Made by a program: the position numbers and the translations under genes. The notes beneath the pieces are model-generated. The model did no database searches. It had not been told where the DNA came from and saw nothing but the letters and a program-made list of their open reading frames with translations. Shown here one piece after another: positions 9,409-17,635 of a DNA stretch of 64,000 bases (positions within the stretch are counted from its first letter, which is position 1; every line of letters begins with the position of its first letter). The DNA is from Anaerophaga thermohalophila DSM 12881. GTDB lineage: Bacteria; Bacteroidota; Bacteroidia; Bacteroidales; Marinilabiliaceae. Where the stretch lies: contig NZ_AEWI01000007.1 of assembly GCF_000191885.1 (NCBI RefSeq), positions 62,001 to 126,000 on the forward strand. Direction: 5' to 3'.

Positions 9409-10598
9409 TGGACTTCACAAAACTGGCTGTTCAATATAAGGATGAACTTTTAACGAACATAGTTCCTTTTTGGCTCGATAAATCGCGGGATGATGAACAT
9501 GGCGGGTTTTTTTCGTGTCTCGATCGGGAAGGGAATGTTTACGATACCGACAAATTTGTCTGGATGCAGGCCCGTGAAGTCTGGCTCTTTTCGATGCTTT
9601 ACAATCGGGTGGAACAAAAATCCGAATGGCTCGAATTTGCACGACAGGGAGGTGACTTTTTAAAAAAATACGGCCACGATGGCTACGGAAACTGGTATTT
9701 CAGTCTGACCAAAGAGGGAAAACCACTTGTTCAGCCTTACAACATTTTCTCTTTCACCTTTGCAGCCATGGCTTTTGCCCAGCTCGGACTGGCCACCGGG
9801 AACGATGTATATACCGCTCTTGCCCGGCAGACTTACGATCGCATCCTGGAGCGCCAGGATAATCCCAAAGGGAGGTACAACAAAGCTGTTCCCGGAACCA
9901 GAAATCTGAAGAATTTTGCCCTCCCAATGATCATGTGCAACCTCAATCTGGAGATGGAGCATCTGCTTGGAAAAGAGTTTGTTGAAGAGTCGGCTGGAAA
10001 ACTCATAGACGAAGTGATGAATGTCTTTTATCGCCCCGAGTTTGGCCTTATTGTGGAAAATGTGAACCAGGACGGTTCTTTTTCCGATACGTTCGACGGA
10101 AGACTACTCAACCCGGGGCATGCTATTGAAGCCATGTGGTTTATCATGGATCTGGCTGAGCGACTTAACAGAAGGGATGTTATTGAGAAAGCACAAGCCA
10201 TCACCTTGCAAACCCTTGAGCACGGATGGGATCAGGAGTTTGGGGGTATTTTCTGTTTTATGGATGCCAAAAACCGGCCACCTCAACAACTTGAATGGGA
10301 TATGAAGCTTTGGTGGGTGCATCTGGAAACACTAATTTCCCTGATTAAAGGTTATCGTCTCACCGGTTCGGAAGAGAATCTCCGGTGGTTCGAAAACGTA
10401 CATGACTATACCTGGAATCATTTTAAAGATATCAGGTATCCTGAGTGGTTTGGTTACCTGAATAGAAGAGGCGAAATTACGCATAACCTTAAAGGCGGAA
10501 AATGGAAAGGTTGTTTTCATGTGCCGAGAGGTCTGTTTCAGTGCTGGAAAACACTTGAAAAGATTACCTGGGAACCGGAAATGAAAAAGATGCTCTGA
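9408..10598 (+). CDS. AGE-family (N-acylglucosamine 2-epimerase-like) epimerase/isomerase
   Basis: A 396-residue protein of normal length for the family, which has an (α/α)6 barrel. Visible family blocks are WLDKSRDDEHGGFFSCLDR at the N-terminus, KFVWMQAREVWLFSMLY, LLNPGHAIEAMWFIMD with the catalytic-region His, and WDMKLWWVHLETLISL near residue 300. Members interconvert GlcNAc and ManNAc, cellobiose epimers, or mannose and fructose. Sequence alone does not decide which. Coupling to a Na+ symporter and several esterases, and a nearby ROK regulator, would fit an N-acyl hexosamine or manno-sugar. No signal peptide, so it acts in the cytoplasm. Confidence 0.85.
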   Translation: MDFTKLAVQYKDELLTNIVPFWLDKSRDDEHGGFFSCLDREGNVYDTDKFVWMQAREVWLFSMLYNRVEQKSEWLEFARQGGDFLKKYGHDGYGNWYFSLTKEGKPLVQPYNIFSFTFAAMAFAQLGLATGNDVYTALARQTYDRILERQDNPKGRYNKAVPGTRNLKNFALPMIMCNLNLEMEHLLGKEFVEESAGKLIDEVMNVFYRPEFGLIVENVNQDGSFSDTFDGRLLNPGHAIEAMWFIMDLAERLNRRDVIEKAQAITLQTLEHGWDQEFGGIFCFMDAKNRPPQQLEWDMKLWWVHLETLISLIKGYRLTGSEENLRWFENVHDYTWNHFKDIRYPEWFGYLNRRGEITHNLKGGKWKGCFHVPRGLFQCWKTLEKITWEPEMKKML

Positions 10599-10946
10599 AA
10601 CAGTTTGGTGGTGGTTAGGCATTGAGCATGGAATAAGGCTATTAGATTATTAGGAGAGTAGAAATATAGACGCTGAGCGGTGAGAGAATGGTAGCACCGA
10701 TGTCGTTGAATTCATTAAATAAGCTTCGAAGCTGCGACAGTGCTCTTAATCTGAAAAAGGTTATTAGAATGGAGCCTGAAAGGCTGTCATATATATGCGC
10801 AAAAAATATCGACGCCGAAGGTGTCGTCCATTCGAGACATAAGATATTATGTTGTTGGATGTTTCAATACATCTAATCCTCATGCGTCAAGGTGTCTATT
10901 AATTGAGCGGCTTTATTACGATTTTCATCAGACCAATAACTTTACT

Positions 10947-11000
10947 GATGAAACGAGCATGACAAGATTTGTCACAAAAGAACATGTATAAACACCATCT
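10947..11000 (+). repeat. TGACAAAG palindromic element, partial copy
   Basis: Begins GATGAAACGAGCATG and contains TGACAAGATTTGTCA, an imperfect version of the 15-bp palindrome. It lacks the GCATGCGAGTTCC half found in full copies and runs instead into the AATCATCTGAGAAACC repeat. Confidence 0.65.
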
Positions 11001-11036
11001 AACCTTTAATCATCTGAGAAACCAAAAACAAGGAAT

Positions 11037-11105
11037 AGATTCTTCGTCGTTACCTCCTCAGAATGACATTAGACAGTCTGTCATTCTGAGCGGAGCGAAG
11101 AATCT
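11037..11105. repeat. Inverted GTCATTCTGAG repeat
   Basis: The left arm starts AGATTCTTCGTCG and the right arm ends GCGAAGAATCT; TCAGAATGACA and TGTCATTCTGA face each other across a short loop. A second copy in the opposite sense is at 44668-44734. This motif is common as a dispersed repeat in Bacteroidota. Confidence 0.65.
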
Positions 11106-11164
11106 AACATTAATTAAAGTATGATAAGTTGCATCATTACAATAACTTATATAAATTTTATACG

Positions 11165-11266
11165 GATGAAACGAGCATGACAAAGTTTGTCACAAAAGAA
11201 CATGTATAAAACACAATCATGCGAGTTCCATCAAACCAATGACTTAGCCTTATTTTATACTGATGA
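11165..11266 (+). repeat. TGACAAAG palindromic element, full copy abutting a start codon
   Basis: Contains the perfect palindrome TGACAAAGTTTGTCA at 11178-11192, then ACATGTATAA and GCGAGTTCCATC, ending TTTATACTGATGAA. The final ATGAA is the start of the FAD oxidoreductase gene at 11263, so the element supplies the whole upstream sequence of that gene. Confidence 0.7.
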
Positions 11267-13143
11267 ATAACACAAAATACATCATTCTTTTTAGTCTCCT
11301 TTTTTCATTCTTTTTTACTTCTTGTACAAAAAGGAATTCTTACGATGTTTTGGTCGTTGGCGGTGGTGCCAGCGGCAGTATGGCCGGTATTCAGTCGGCC
11401 CGGATGGGAGCTGAGACTCTCATTGTTGAAGAAGGACCCTGGCTGGGCGGGATGTTAACTTCTGCCGGGGTAAGTGCCATTGATGGTAATTATAATTTGC
11501 ATTCCGGGCTGTGGGAGGAATTCAGACAAAAACTCTACGACTATTACGGAGGATCTGATTCTGTGAAGACTGGCTGGGTCAGTAATGTTTTGTTTGAGCC
11601 ATCTGTCGGTGAAAAATTGATCAGAGAAATGGCTATGAATGAACCGAACCTTGATTTGGTTTTTAATACAAAGCTGGATACCCTGGAAAAAACTGATAAC
11701 GGCTGGCTTTTGCAGCTTGTCGGACCGGATGGAACAATGACCGTGGAAGCTTCGGTCGTTATTGATGGAACAGAACTGGGTGATGTCGCAAAAATGGCCG
11801 GAATTCCTTATGATATCGGGATGGATTCACGTTATGAAACAGGGGAGGATATTGCTCCCGAGAAAAGTAATGATATTGTACAGGATATGACTTATGTGGC
11901 TGTCCTTCAGGATTTTGGTAAAGATGCTGACAAAACCATTGATCGTCCCGAAAATTACGATCCTTCGCCGTTTTTTTGTACCTGCCGGGGCGTTTGTGAT
12001 CCCGATACGATCTCGCGTACTCTTTGGCCGTGCGATAAGATGATGGAATACGGCAAACTTCCAAATGACAAATATATGATCAACTGGCCCATTTACGGGA
12101 ATGATTATTATCTGAACGTTATCGAAATGACTCCTGAAGAACGGGAAGAAGCTTATCAAGAGGCCAAATGGTTTACGCGTTGTTACATATATTATCTGCA
12201 AACTGAGTTGGAGTTCAATCACTTGGGAATAGCGGACGATGAATTCCCAACCGAAGATGGTTTTCCGTTAATTCCCTACCATCGTGAGTCACGACGCATA
12301 AAAGGGAAGGTCACGTTTACAGTTAATGATCTGGCACGTCCCTTCGATCAGGAGAGGCCTTTATATCGCACCGGAATTGCCGTGGGTGATTATCCAATAG
12401 ACCACCACCATGCAGCATATCCCGATCAGTCAAAAGTGCCTGACTTGCATTTCTATCCGGTTCCTTCTTATTCTCTGCCTTTGGGAACACTAATTCCTAA
12501 ATCCACTGAAGATTTTATTGTAGCCGAGAAATCGATTTCCGTTACCAATATTGTCAATGGAACAACACGATTGCAACCTGTTTGTATTCTCATAGGCCAG
12601 GCTGCCGGTACTTTGGCTGCACTAGCAGTTAAGGATGATGTTACACCCTCTGAAGTCCCCGTTCGTGAGGTGCAATCCCATCTTCTGAAAGCTGGTGCAT
12701 ATCTGATGCCTTATTCCGATGTTACCCCCGAAGATGCTTTCTGGGAGGACGTTCAGAAAATCGGTGCTACCGGAATTATCCGGGGTGAAGGCAAAAATAT
12801 AGGATGGTCGAATGTGACGCTTTTTCATCCCGACTCGGTGATGACCGCTGAGGCTTTAAAGATTGGATTAAATGACTTTGTTCCGGAAATGGATTATACT
12901 TTCAAAAATGAGACGCTTTCTGTAGAGGAAGGAATTTCAATCGCTTATGAACTGGCAGAATACTTAGGGAAAGAAACTGCCGGCAATGATCAACTGAAAA
13001 CAGGACAAAATATTTGGAAAGAACTTAATTATGGCACTTTCAATCCCGAAGCTGATCTTACAAGAAGCCAGATGGCTGCTTTGCTGAGCCGTATCGCTGA
13101 TCCGTTTTCGGTTGATGTAAATATCAAAGGTCGTATTTATTAA
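11263..13143 (+). CDS. Exported FAD-dependent oxidoreductase lipoprotein
   Basis: A 626-residue protein. The N-terminal signal ends in lipobox FFTSC (Cys 21), immediately followed by a Rossmann FAD-binding fold: YDVLVVGGGASGSMAGIQSA (GGGASG at 33-38) with the acidic ribose-binding end LIVEE. Later blocks VVIDGTELGDVA and LQPVCILIGQAAGTLAAL match the pfam FAD_oxidored (PF12831) family, often found in polysaccharide loci. The C-terminal 130 residues contain two segments resembling S-layer-homology motifs (YSDVTPEDAFWEDVQKIGATG and FNPEADLTRSQMAALLSRI). The substrate is unknown; sugar oxidation is a guess from context. A lipid-anchored flavoprotein is unusual. Confidence 0.75.
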   Translation: MNNTKYIILFSLLFSFFFTSCTKRNSYDVLVVGGGASGSMAGIQSARMGAETLIVEEGPWLGGMLTSAGVSAIDGNYNLHSGLWEEFRQKLYDYYGGSDSVKTGWVSNVLFEPSVGEKLIREMAMNEPNLDLVFNTKLDTLEKTDNGWLLQLVGPDGTMTVEASVVIDGTELGDVAKMAGIPYDIGMDSRYETGEDIAPEKSNDIVQDMTYVAVLQDFGKDADKTIDRPENYDPSPFFCTCRGVCDPDTISRTLWPCDKMMEYGKLPNDKYMINWPIYGNDYYLNVIEMTPEEREEAYQEAKWFTRCYIYYLQTELEFNHLGIADDEFPTEDGFPLIPYHRESRRIKGKVTFTVNDLARPFDQERPLYRTGIAVGDYPIDHHHAAYPDQSKVPDLHFYPVPSYSLPLGTLIPKSTEDFIVAEKSISVTNIVNGTTRLQPVCILIGQAAGTLAALAVKDDVTPSEVPVREVQSHLLKAGAYLMPYSDVTPEDAFWEDVQKIGATGIIRGEGKNIGWSNVTLFHPDSVMTAEALKIGLNDFVPEMDYTFKNETLSVEEGISIAYELAEYLGKETAGNDQLKTGQNIWKELNYGTFNPEADLTRSQMAALLSRIADPFSVDVNIKGRIY

Positions 13144-13218
13144 AATGCAGTATATTAGGCCTATATGAATCATCTTATATATCTAAAAATCTAACGATCT
13201 ATTGAGACACGCACTAAA

Positions 13219-13380
13219 TAGTGCTCGTCTATAAACTCGCAAAAAGTTTTCACAATATGTGTGTCTGTTCAGAAAGTCTCATTTACAAGGCTTGCGAAGT
13301 CCGAAAATACGGAGTTTACTTTTCGTAAAAGAGTAGTTTTCGGACAAGTGTAACGCAGTAAATGGCATTTTATGGACAGA
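13219..13380 (+). mobile_element. 166-bp MITE-like element, copy A (left part, split by group II intron)
   Basis: Starts TAGTGCTCGTCTATAAA and runs to TTTATGGACAGA, where the intron at 13381 begins. The missing end CACTA follows the intron at 15394. The TCCGAAAATACGGAG and GTTTTCGGAC arms of the internal palindrome are present. See the copies at 20035, 20203, 20662, 35935 and 60210. Confidence 0.8.
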
Positions 13381-15393
13381 TTGCGCCAAGCTAAGCCCGT
13401 GAAAAGGGGATTAGCAAAGTTCTTTGAAACTTTTCATCAGAAACCTGTAGGTAACCAAACCTACCTGGGAAAGCCTAACCAGCACCCGGAACCGAGTGTT
13501 GCGTAGTTATCAGAAATGATGGCACGAATCGTACACAGGGAATGCAAAAGCCGTGTGACTGAGCCTCGAAAATAAAGCTAATGTCGTGGTTTTCATGATT
13601 CTGTCCATGGGAACGGAAGCACAGTAACCGTTATGGTAAGGAGACTATGCCTGACCGGGGTCGACGAGCAAGGCAAATGCATAAGAGGTTTCTACGGGAA
13701 CTTGGGAGAGCCTCCCACCTCCATACGAGAGGCGGTCAATAAGGGCAGACCGCACCCGAAATGTACTGGCCAGTCAGGTTCGTATTACCATCTGACAAGG
13801 CGTAAAGAAACAGGTAATACCGTAAATGGTATCCTCAACCGAGGGAAACCGAAGGAGAGGAGACGGGTGAAGGCAGTCTTAGCATCCCCATAGTACCGGT
13901 TGAAATCTGGCGAATCAGCCCCATGAGAGCCAGAGAGTAGGGAAGGGAAAACTTATCCGGGCAAGGATAAGGGATGCCTAAATATTGGGATTGCAGTTTA
14001 GAAACATTAAATGTACCAGTGACATGGAAGAAATGTCAACCGTAGAACTGCAAATAGCAGAGCGGGCAAGGAAATTCAAAGAAGAACCACTAACGAACCT
14101 GAGTCAGTTCATCACCCCCCAAATGCTATACAAAGAGTTCATGAGGCTCAACAAGTATAGCTCAGCGGGAACAGACGGACAAGATTGGTTTAATTACGTG
14201 GGGATAGCAGAGGAGCGTTTACCGGAGTTGCTCTCCGAGTATAAGTCGGGACGCTACAAAGCGCCTCCGATACGGCGGGTCTACATTCCCAAAGGGAAGA
14301 CTGATAAGCGTCCGTTAGGTATACCCACGATAGAGGATAAGGTTCTTCAATCAGCAGTACGGCGGGTAATGGAACCTATTTACGAGGAGATTTTTAAAGA
14401 CTTCTCGTATGGATTCAGACCAAACAGTTCGTGCCACAAGGCTATAGCATACATGTTTCAGCAGGTTAGTTTTGGAGGAATGCGCTATATCATAGATGCA
14501 GACATACAAAACTACTTCGGAAGCATCAATCACGGCCAATTAAGAGAATTTCTTGACCGAAGGGTGAAAGATGGAAAGATACGCAAAATGCTGGATAAAT
14601 GGCTCAAAGCAGGAATACTTGAGGATGAAACCTTGAGTTATCCGGAAGAAGGGACACCTCAAGGTGGTATAGTATCCCCACTGCTGAGTAATATTTACCT
14701 GCATTATGTGTTGGATGAATGGTTTTCAGAAGTTATCCAACCCAGATTGAAGGGCAGGAGTTTTATAGTTCGTTATGCCGATGACTTTGTACTCGGGTTT
14801 GAGAGAGCAGAGGACGCAAATCGAGTAATGGGAGTGCTATTCAAACGATTTGAGAAATATTTTCTGCGGTTGCATCCGGGAAAGACCCGGTTGATAAACC
14901 TTAACAGACCTGAGAGAGGAAACAGGAGTTTTGATTTTCTGGGATTACTCATTACATGGGAAAAAGCAGAAAAGGGAAACTTGTACTCAAACGCAAAACG
15001 AGTAAGAAGAAATACTCAGAGGCTCTAAATAAAATGGGAGAATGGTTGAAATGCAACAGGCATAATAAAATCAGGGATATTATCCGGGATTTGAATGTCA
15101 AACTGCGTGGATACTACAATTATTATGGAATAACGTTCAATTCCCGAAGGCTGGCCGGTTATTTTCATGAGGTTAAGGCCTTATTACATAAATGGCTGAA
15201 CAGACGAGGGGGTAAAGCCACGTGGCAATGGGAGCGGTTCACCAAATTGGTGAACCATTGGCACCCATTGTTAAAACCCAAGATATATCATTCTTATCTA
15301 TCAGCGAAACCAAATTGAGAGGAACCGTATGCGGGAAATCCGCTCGTACGGGTCTGTGGGGGAGCGGCGAAGTAATGAGCCGCTCTACCCGGA
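13381..15393 (+). mobile_element. Group II intron with reverse transcriptase, inserted in a MITE
   Basis: About 2013 nt. Boundaries are set by comparison with uninterrupted MITE copies: the left exon ends TTTATGGACAGA and the right exon begins CACTAA. The RNA starts TTGCGCC, not the usual GTGYG. TCTGTCCAT at 13600-13608 is a perfect complement of the exon 9-mer ATGGACAGA at 13372-13380 and is assigned as EBS1. GAATGC at 13540-13545 can pair with GCATTT at 13365-13370 as EBS2. The reverse transcriptase frame is at 13985-15318. Domain V is at 15322-15354 (GAACCGTATGCGGG / CCGCTCGTACGGGTC), followed by a domain VI stem ending CTACCCGGA. The AGC catalytic triad appears as AAC, and the ORF is frameshifted, so this copy is probably inactive. 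Confidence 0.88.
13985..15318 (+). pseudogene. Group II intron reverse transcriptase/maturase, one-base frameshift
   Basis: The first frame (13985-15028) carries RT domains 0-7: LRPL-like KRPLGIPTIEDKVLQ, FSYGFRPNSSCHKA, DADIQNYFGSINH, TPQGGIVSPLLSNIYL and the catalytic RYADDFVLGF. It then leaves the family pattern at FDFLG. The other frame resumes from about 14950 with THYMGKSRKGKLVLKRKTSKKKY and the maturase (X) domain, and stops at 15318 after LVNHWHPLLKPKIYHSY. Adding one T in GGATTACT at 14944-14948 would give FDFLGFTHYMGKSRKGK, the usual family sequence. No endonuclease domain follows. The original start is probably at 14024 or 14033. Confidence 0.88.
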
Positions 15394-15398
15394 CACTA
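15394..15398 (+). mobile_element. Right tip of MITE copy A after the intron
   Basis: CACTA joins to TTTATGGACAGA at 13380 to rebuild the MITE terminus TTTATGGACAGACACTA seen intact at 20184-20200 and 36084-36100. Confidence 0.75.
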
Positions 15399-15414
15399 AA
15401 TAAATTTTTTACGA

Positions 15415-16200
15415 ATGAAGCAATTTTCAATAGCTCTTATGGTGTTAACTGCACTGAGCGCCTGTCGTTCTAATAAATTAGAGGTAATCGCTCATCGCGG
15501 TGCTTCGGGAAGCGAAACAGAAAATACGATTGAGGCTGTAGAAAAGGCCGTAGAATTAGGCAGTGATGCAATAGAGGTGGACATCTGGAGAACAAAGGAT
15601 GACTCGCTTGTGGTTTTTCATGACCGTAATACCGCCCGCTTGAGTGTGGACTCACTTGTTGTACCGGAATCGGAATATAAAGCTTTGAAGGAACTTTCCA
15701 TTAGCGGCAACACTAAAATACCTACACTGAGGGAAATTTTGGAAATACTTCCTTCAGATGTCAGACTTTTTATTGAAATAAAATGTTGTTGGGAAGAAGG
15801 TGAGGCAGGAAATGTCTTTCCGATGCTTTCCGACTTATTACAGGGAACCGGGAAAACGAACCAGACTGTAATTATCTCTTTCAATCCGGCTAAGCTGAAA
15901 GAGGCTTCAGATTATTTGCCCAAAGTGCCCCTTTATTGGCTCGTATGGGAGAAAAAGCCGGTTGATGAGCTGATTAAAACTGCCCTGGAATATGATGCCG
16001 ATGGTCTTAACGTCCATTTTAATGTTTTGAGTGAGGAGCTGATGAAAAAGGCGAAACAAAACAACCTTGAAGTTTTTGTGTGGACTGTTAATGATGAGGG
16101 TAAGGTTGCAGAGATTCGTCATAAATACAGAGGGATAGAAGGAATTACCACTGATTATCCGGACTTGATTAAAAAACGGCTTAAACTCAATCGACGATGA
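15415..16200 (+). CDS. Glycerophosphodiester phosphodiesterase, lipoprotein
   Basis: A 261-residue protein with a short signal and lipobox LSAC, so it is exported. GDPD motifs are in place: IAHRGASGSETENTIEA (His 27, Arg 28, Glu 36), DAIEVDIWRTKD with Glu 54 and Asp 56 for the metal, and VVFHDRN with His 69. The C-terminal EVFVWTVNDEGK and GITTDYPDLI complete the TIM barrel. The family releases glycerol-3-phosphate from glycerophosphodiesters; in a glycan locus it may cleave a phosphodiester substituent. The stop overlaps the next start as ATGA. Confidence 0.85.
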   Translation: MKQFSIALMVLTALSACRSNKLEVIAHRGASGSETENTIEAVEKAVELGSDAIEVDIWRTKDDSLVVFHDRNTARLSVDSLVVPESEYKALKELSISGNTKIPTLREILEILPSDVRLFIEIKCCWEEGEAGNVFPMLSDLLQGTGKTNQTVIISFNPAKLKEASDYLPKVPLYWLVWEKKPVDELIKTALEYDADGLNVHFNVLSEELMKKAKQNNLEVFVWTVNDEGKVAEIRHKYRGIEGITTDYPDLIKKRLKLNRR

Positions 16201-17609
16201 CAGACAAAAAAGTTCGATTTGAAGCATTGGATGCCCTTAGAGGATTGGCTATTTTATTGATGGTTTTATCGGGTACCGTCCCTTTTGAAGGAGCTCTTCC
16301 CGGATGGATGTACCATGCACAATTGCCGCCTCCCGATCATGTTTTCAATCCGGATATTCCCGGCATTACCTGGGTCGATCTGGTATTCCCCATGTTTCTT
16401 TTTTCGATGGGTACAGCCATCCCTTTTTCGTTTGGCGGACGCATCGACCGGGGAGAACCAACATTCAGAATCACCGGCCATTTGGTGTGGCGTTTCTTAG
16501 GGTTGGCGCTGTTTGCCATAATTTCTCAACATGCCCGTCCCTGGGGATTGGAAGCTTCAGAAAACATAAAATGGGCGCTCGCTCTGGTTACAATGGCAGG
16601 CATGCTTTTGGTTTTTGCATCTCCCGCTTCAGGATGGTGGCACAATAATAAACGATGGATGTCTCTGGCCGGATGGGGATTGTTGATCATTCTGTTTAGT
16701 GTGCTGCACAAAAATGGCATACGTGAGTTTTCAATACAGCATTTCGACATTATTATAATGGTATTGGCCAACACAGCATTAGGCGGAGGTATCCTTTATA
16801 TGATCTACCGCCGATGGAGCAGTTCGTTATGGATTGCTTTTGCTCTGATGGCGGCTTTCTTTTTAGGTGCCCGTGATGGAAGCAACTGGGTGAGTAAACT
16901 TTATAACTGGTCGCCTTTATCATGGCTGATGTCATGGAACTACCTGAAATATCTGATAGTACTTATCCCGGGTATTTATACAGGTATTGTAGTAAGAAAT
17001 GCATTAAAATCAGATAGTAGAGAATCAGAGGAAAATAAAGATTTGCTCCGCTCAACAACCATTCTGATTTTATCCGGAGCCACCATTGCTGTATCGCTTA
17101 CCGGGTTGTATGTTCGTGAAATGATGACGACCTTTTTCATCGTTTTTGGGATGTTGATTTTGCTTTGGCTGCTTATCAAAAAGTGGGAAGTGGTTTGGCG
17201 TTCGGTTTTTCTGAAAGTAATGCCGGTGGGTATTGTTCTGATCCTTGCTGGCTGGCTTGTTGAACCTTTGCACGGGGGCATAAAGAAGGATCCGGCCACT
17301 TTAAGCTATCTGACGCTTACAGCAGGACTTTCTATCGTGTGTTTATCAGGACTTATGGTTTTGACAGAGGTGTTAAATCTGAAAAAATATCTGTATATCC
17401 TGACCGGTGCCGGAAAGAATGCTATGATGGCCTATGTAGCCGGTAGCAATTTGATTATGCCCGTTTTGGCTCTGACCGGTTTGGATGCATTGTTTGTCAG
17501 TTCCGATTATCCCGTATTCCTGATGGTTGTCAAAGCAATTGTAATAACTTTGGGCGTTGGTTGGGTAAGTGCATTGGCGGCACGCAAGAAGCTTTTTATG
17601 AGAGTGTGA
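16197..17609 (+). CDS. DUF5009 / HGSNAT-like membrane acyltransferase
   Basis: A 470-residue inner-membrane protein with about 11 hydrophobic segments. The N-terminus RFEALDALRGLAILLMVLSG is the hallmark of membrane acyltransferases related to heparan-alpha-glucosaminide N-acetyltransferase. The long first loop with GITWVDLVFPMFLFSMGTAIPF is typical of DUF5009. Such enzymes move an acetyl group across the membrane onto an amino sugar; here the acceptor is unknown. It is translationally coupled to the GDPD gene and followed 26 bp later by an SGNH esterase, so acylation and deacylation activities lie side by side. Confidence 0.8.
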   Translation: MTDKKVRFEALDALRGLAILLMVLSGTVPFEGALPGWMYHAQLPPPDHVFNPDIPGITWVDLVFPMFLFSMGTAIPFSFGGRIDRGEPTFRITGHLVWRFLGLALFAIISQHARPWGLEASENIKWALALVTMAGMLLVFASPASGWWHNNKRWMSLAGWGLLIILFSVLHKNGIREFSIQHFDIIIMVLANTALGGGILYMIYRRWSSSLWIAFALMAAFFLGARDGSNWVSKLYNWSPLSWLMSWNYLKYLIVLIPGIYTGIVVRNALKSDSRESEENKDLLRSTTILILSGATIAVSLTGLYVREMMTTFFIVFGMLILLWLLIKKWEVVWRSVFLKVMPVGIVLILAGWLVEPLHGGIKKDPATLSYLTLTAGLSIVCLSGLMVLTEVLNLKKYLYILTGAGKNAMMAYVAGSNLIMPVLALTGLDALFVSSDYPVFLMVVKAIVITLGVGWVSALAARKKLFMRV

Positions 17610-17635
17610 AAAAATAACAGTAATAAATTAAGAAA

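Larger units (their letters stand above)
10599..11262. other. Repeat-rich intergenic region, no gene
   Basis: This 664-bp gap is built from dispersed repeats. About 10770-10831 contains GACGCCGAAGGTGTCG, also seen inverted near 28044. Position 10947 starts a TGACAAG-type element, 11037-11105 is an inverted GATTCTTCG/CGAAGAATC repeat, and 11165-11266 is a second TGACAAAG element ending at the next gene's start codon. The stretch 10947-11075 recurs, inverted and about equally long, at 44704-44830. The short open frames here have no family character. Confidence 0.6.

Noticed and set aside
13633-13893. 86-codon frame upstream of the reverse transcriptase
   Set aside because: It lies in structured intron RNA (domains I-III) and reads as a random basic peptide.
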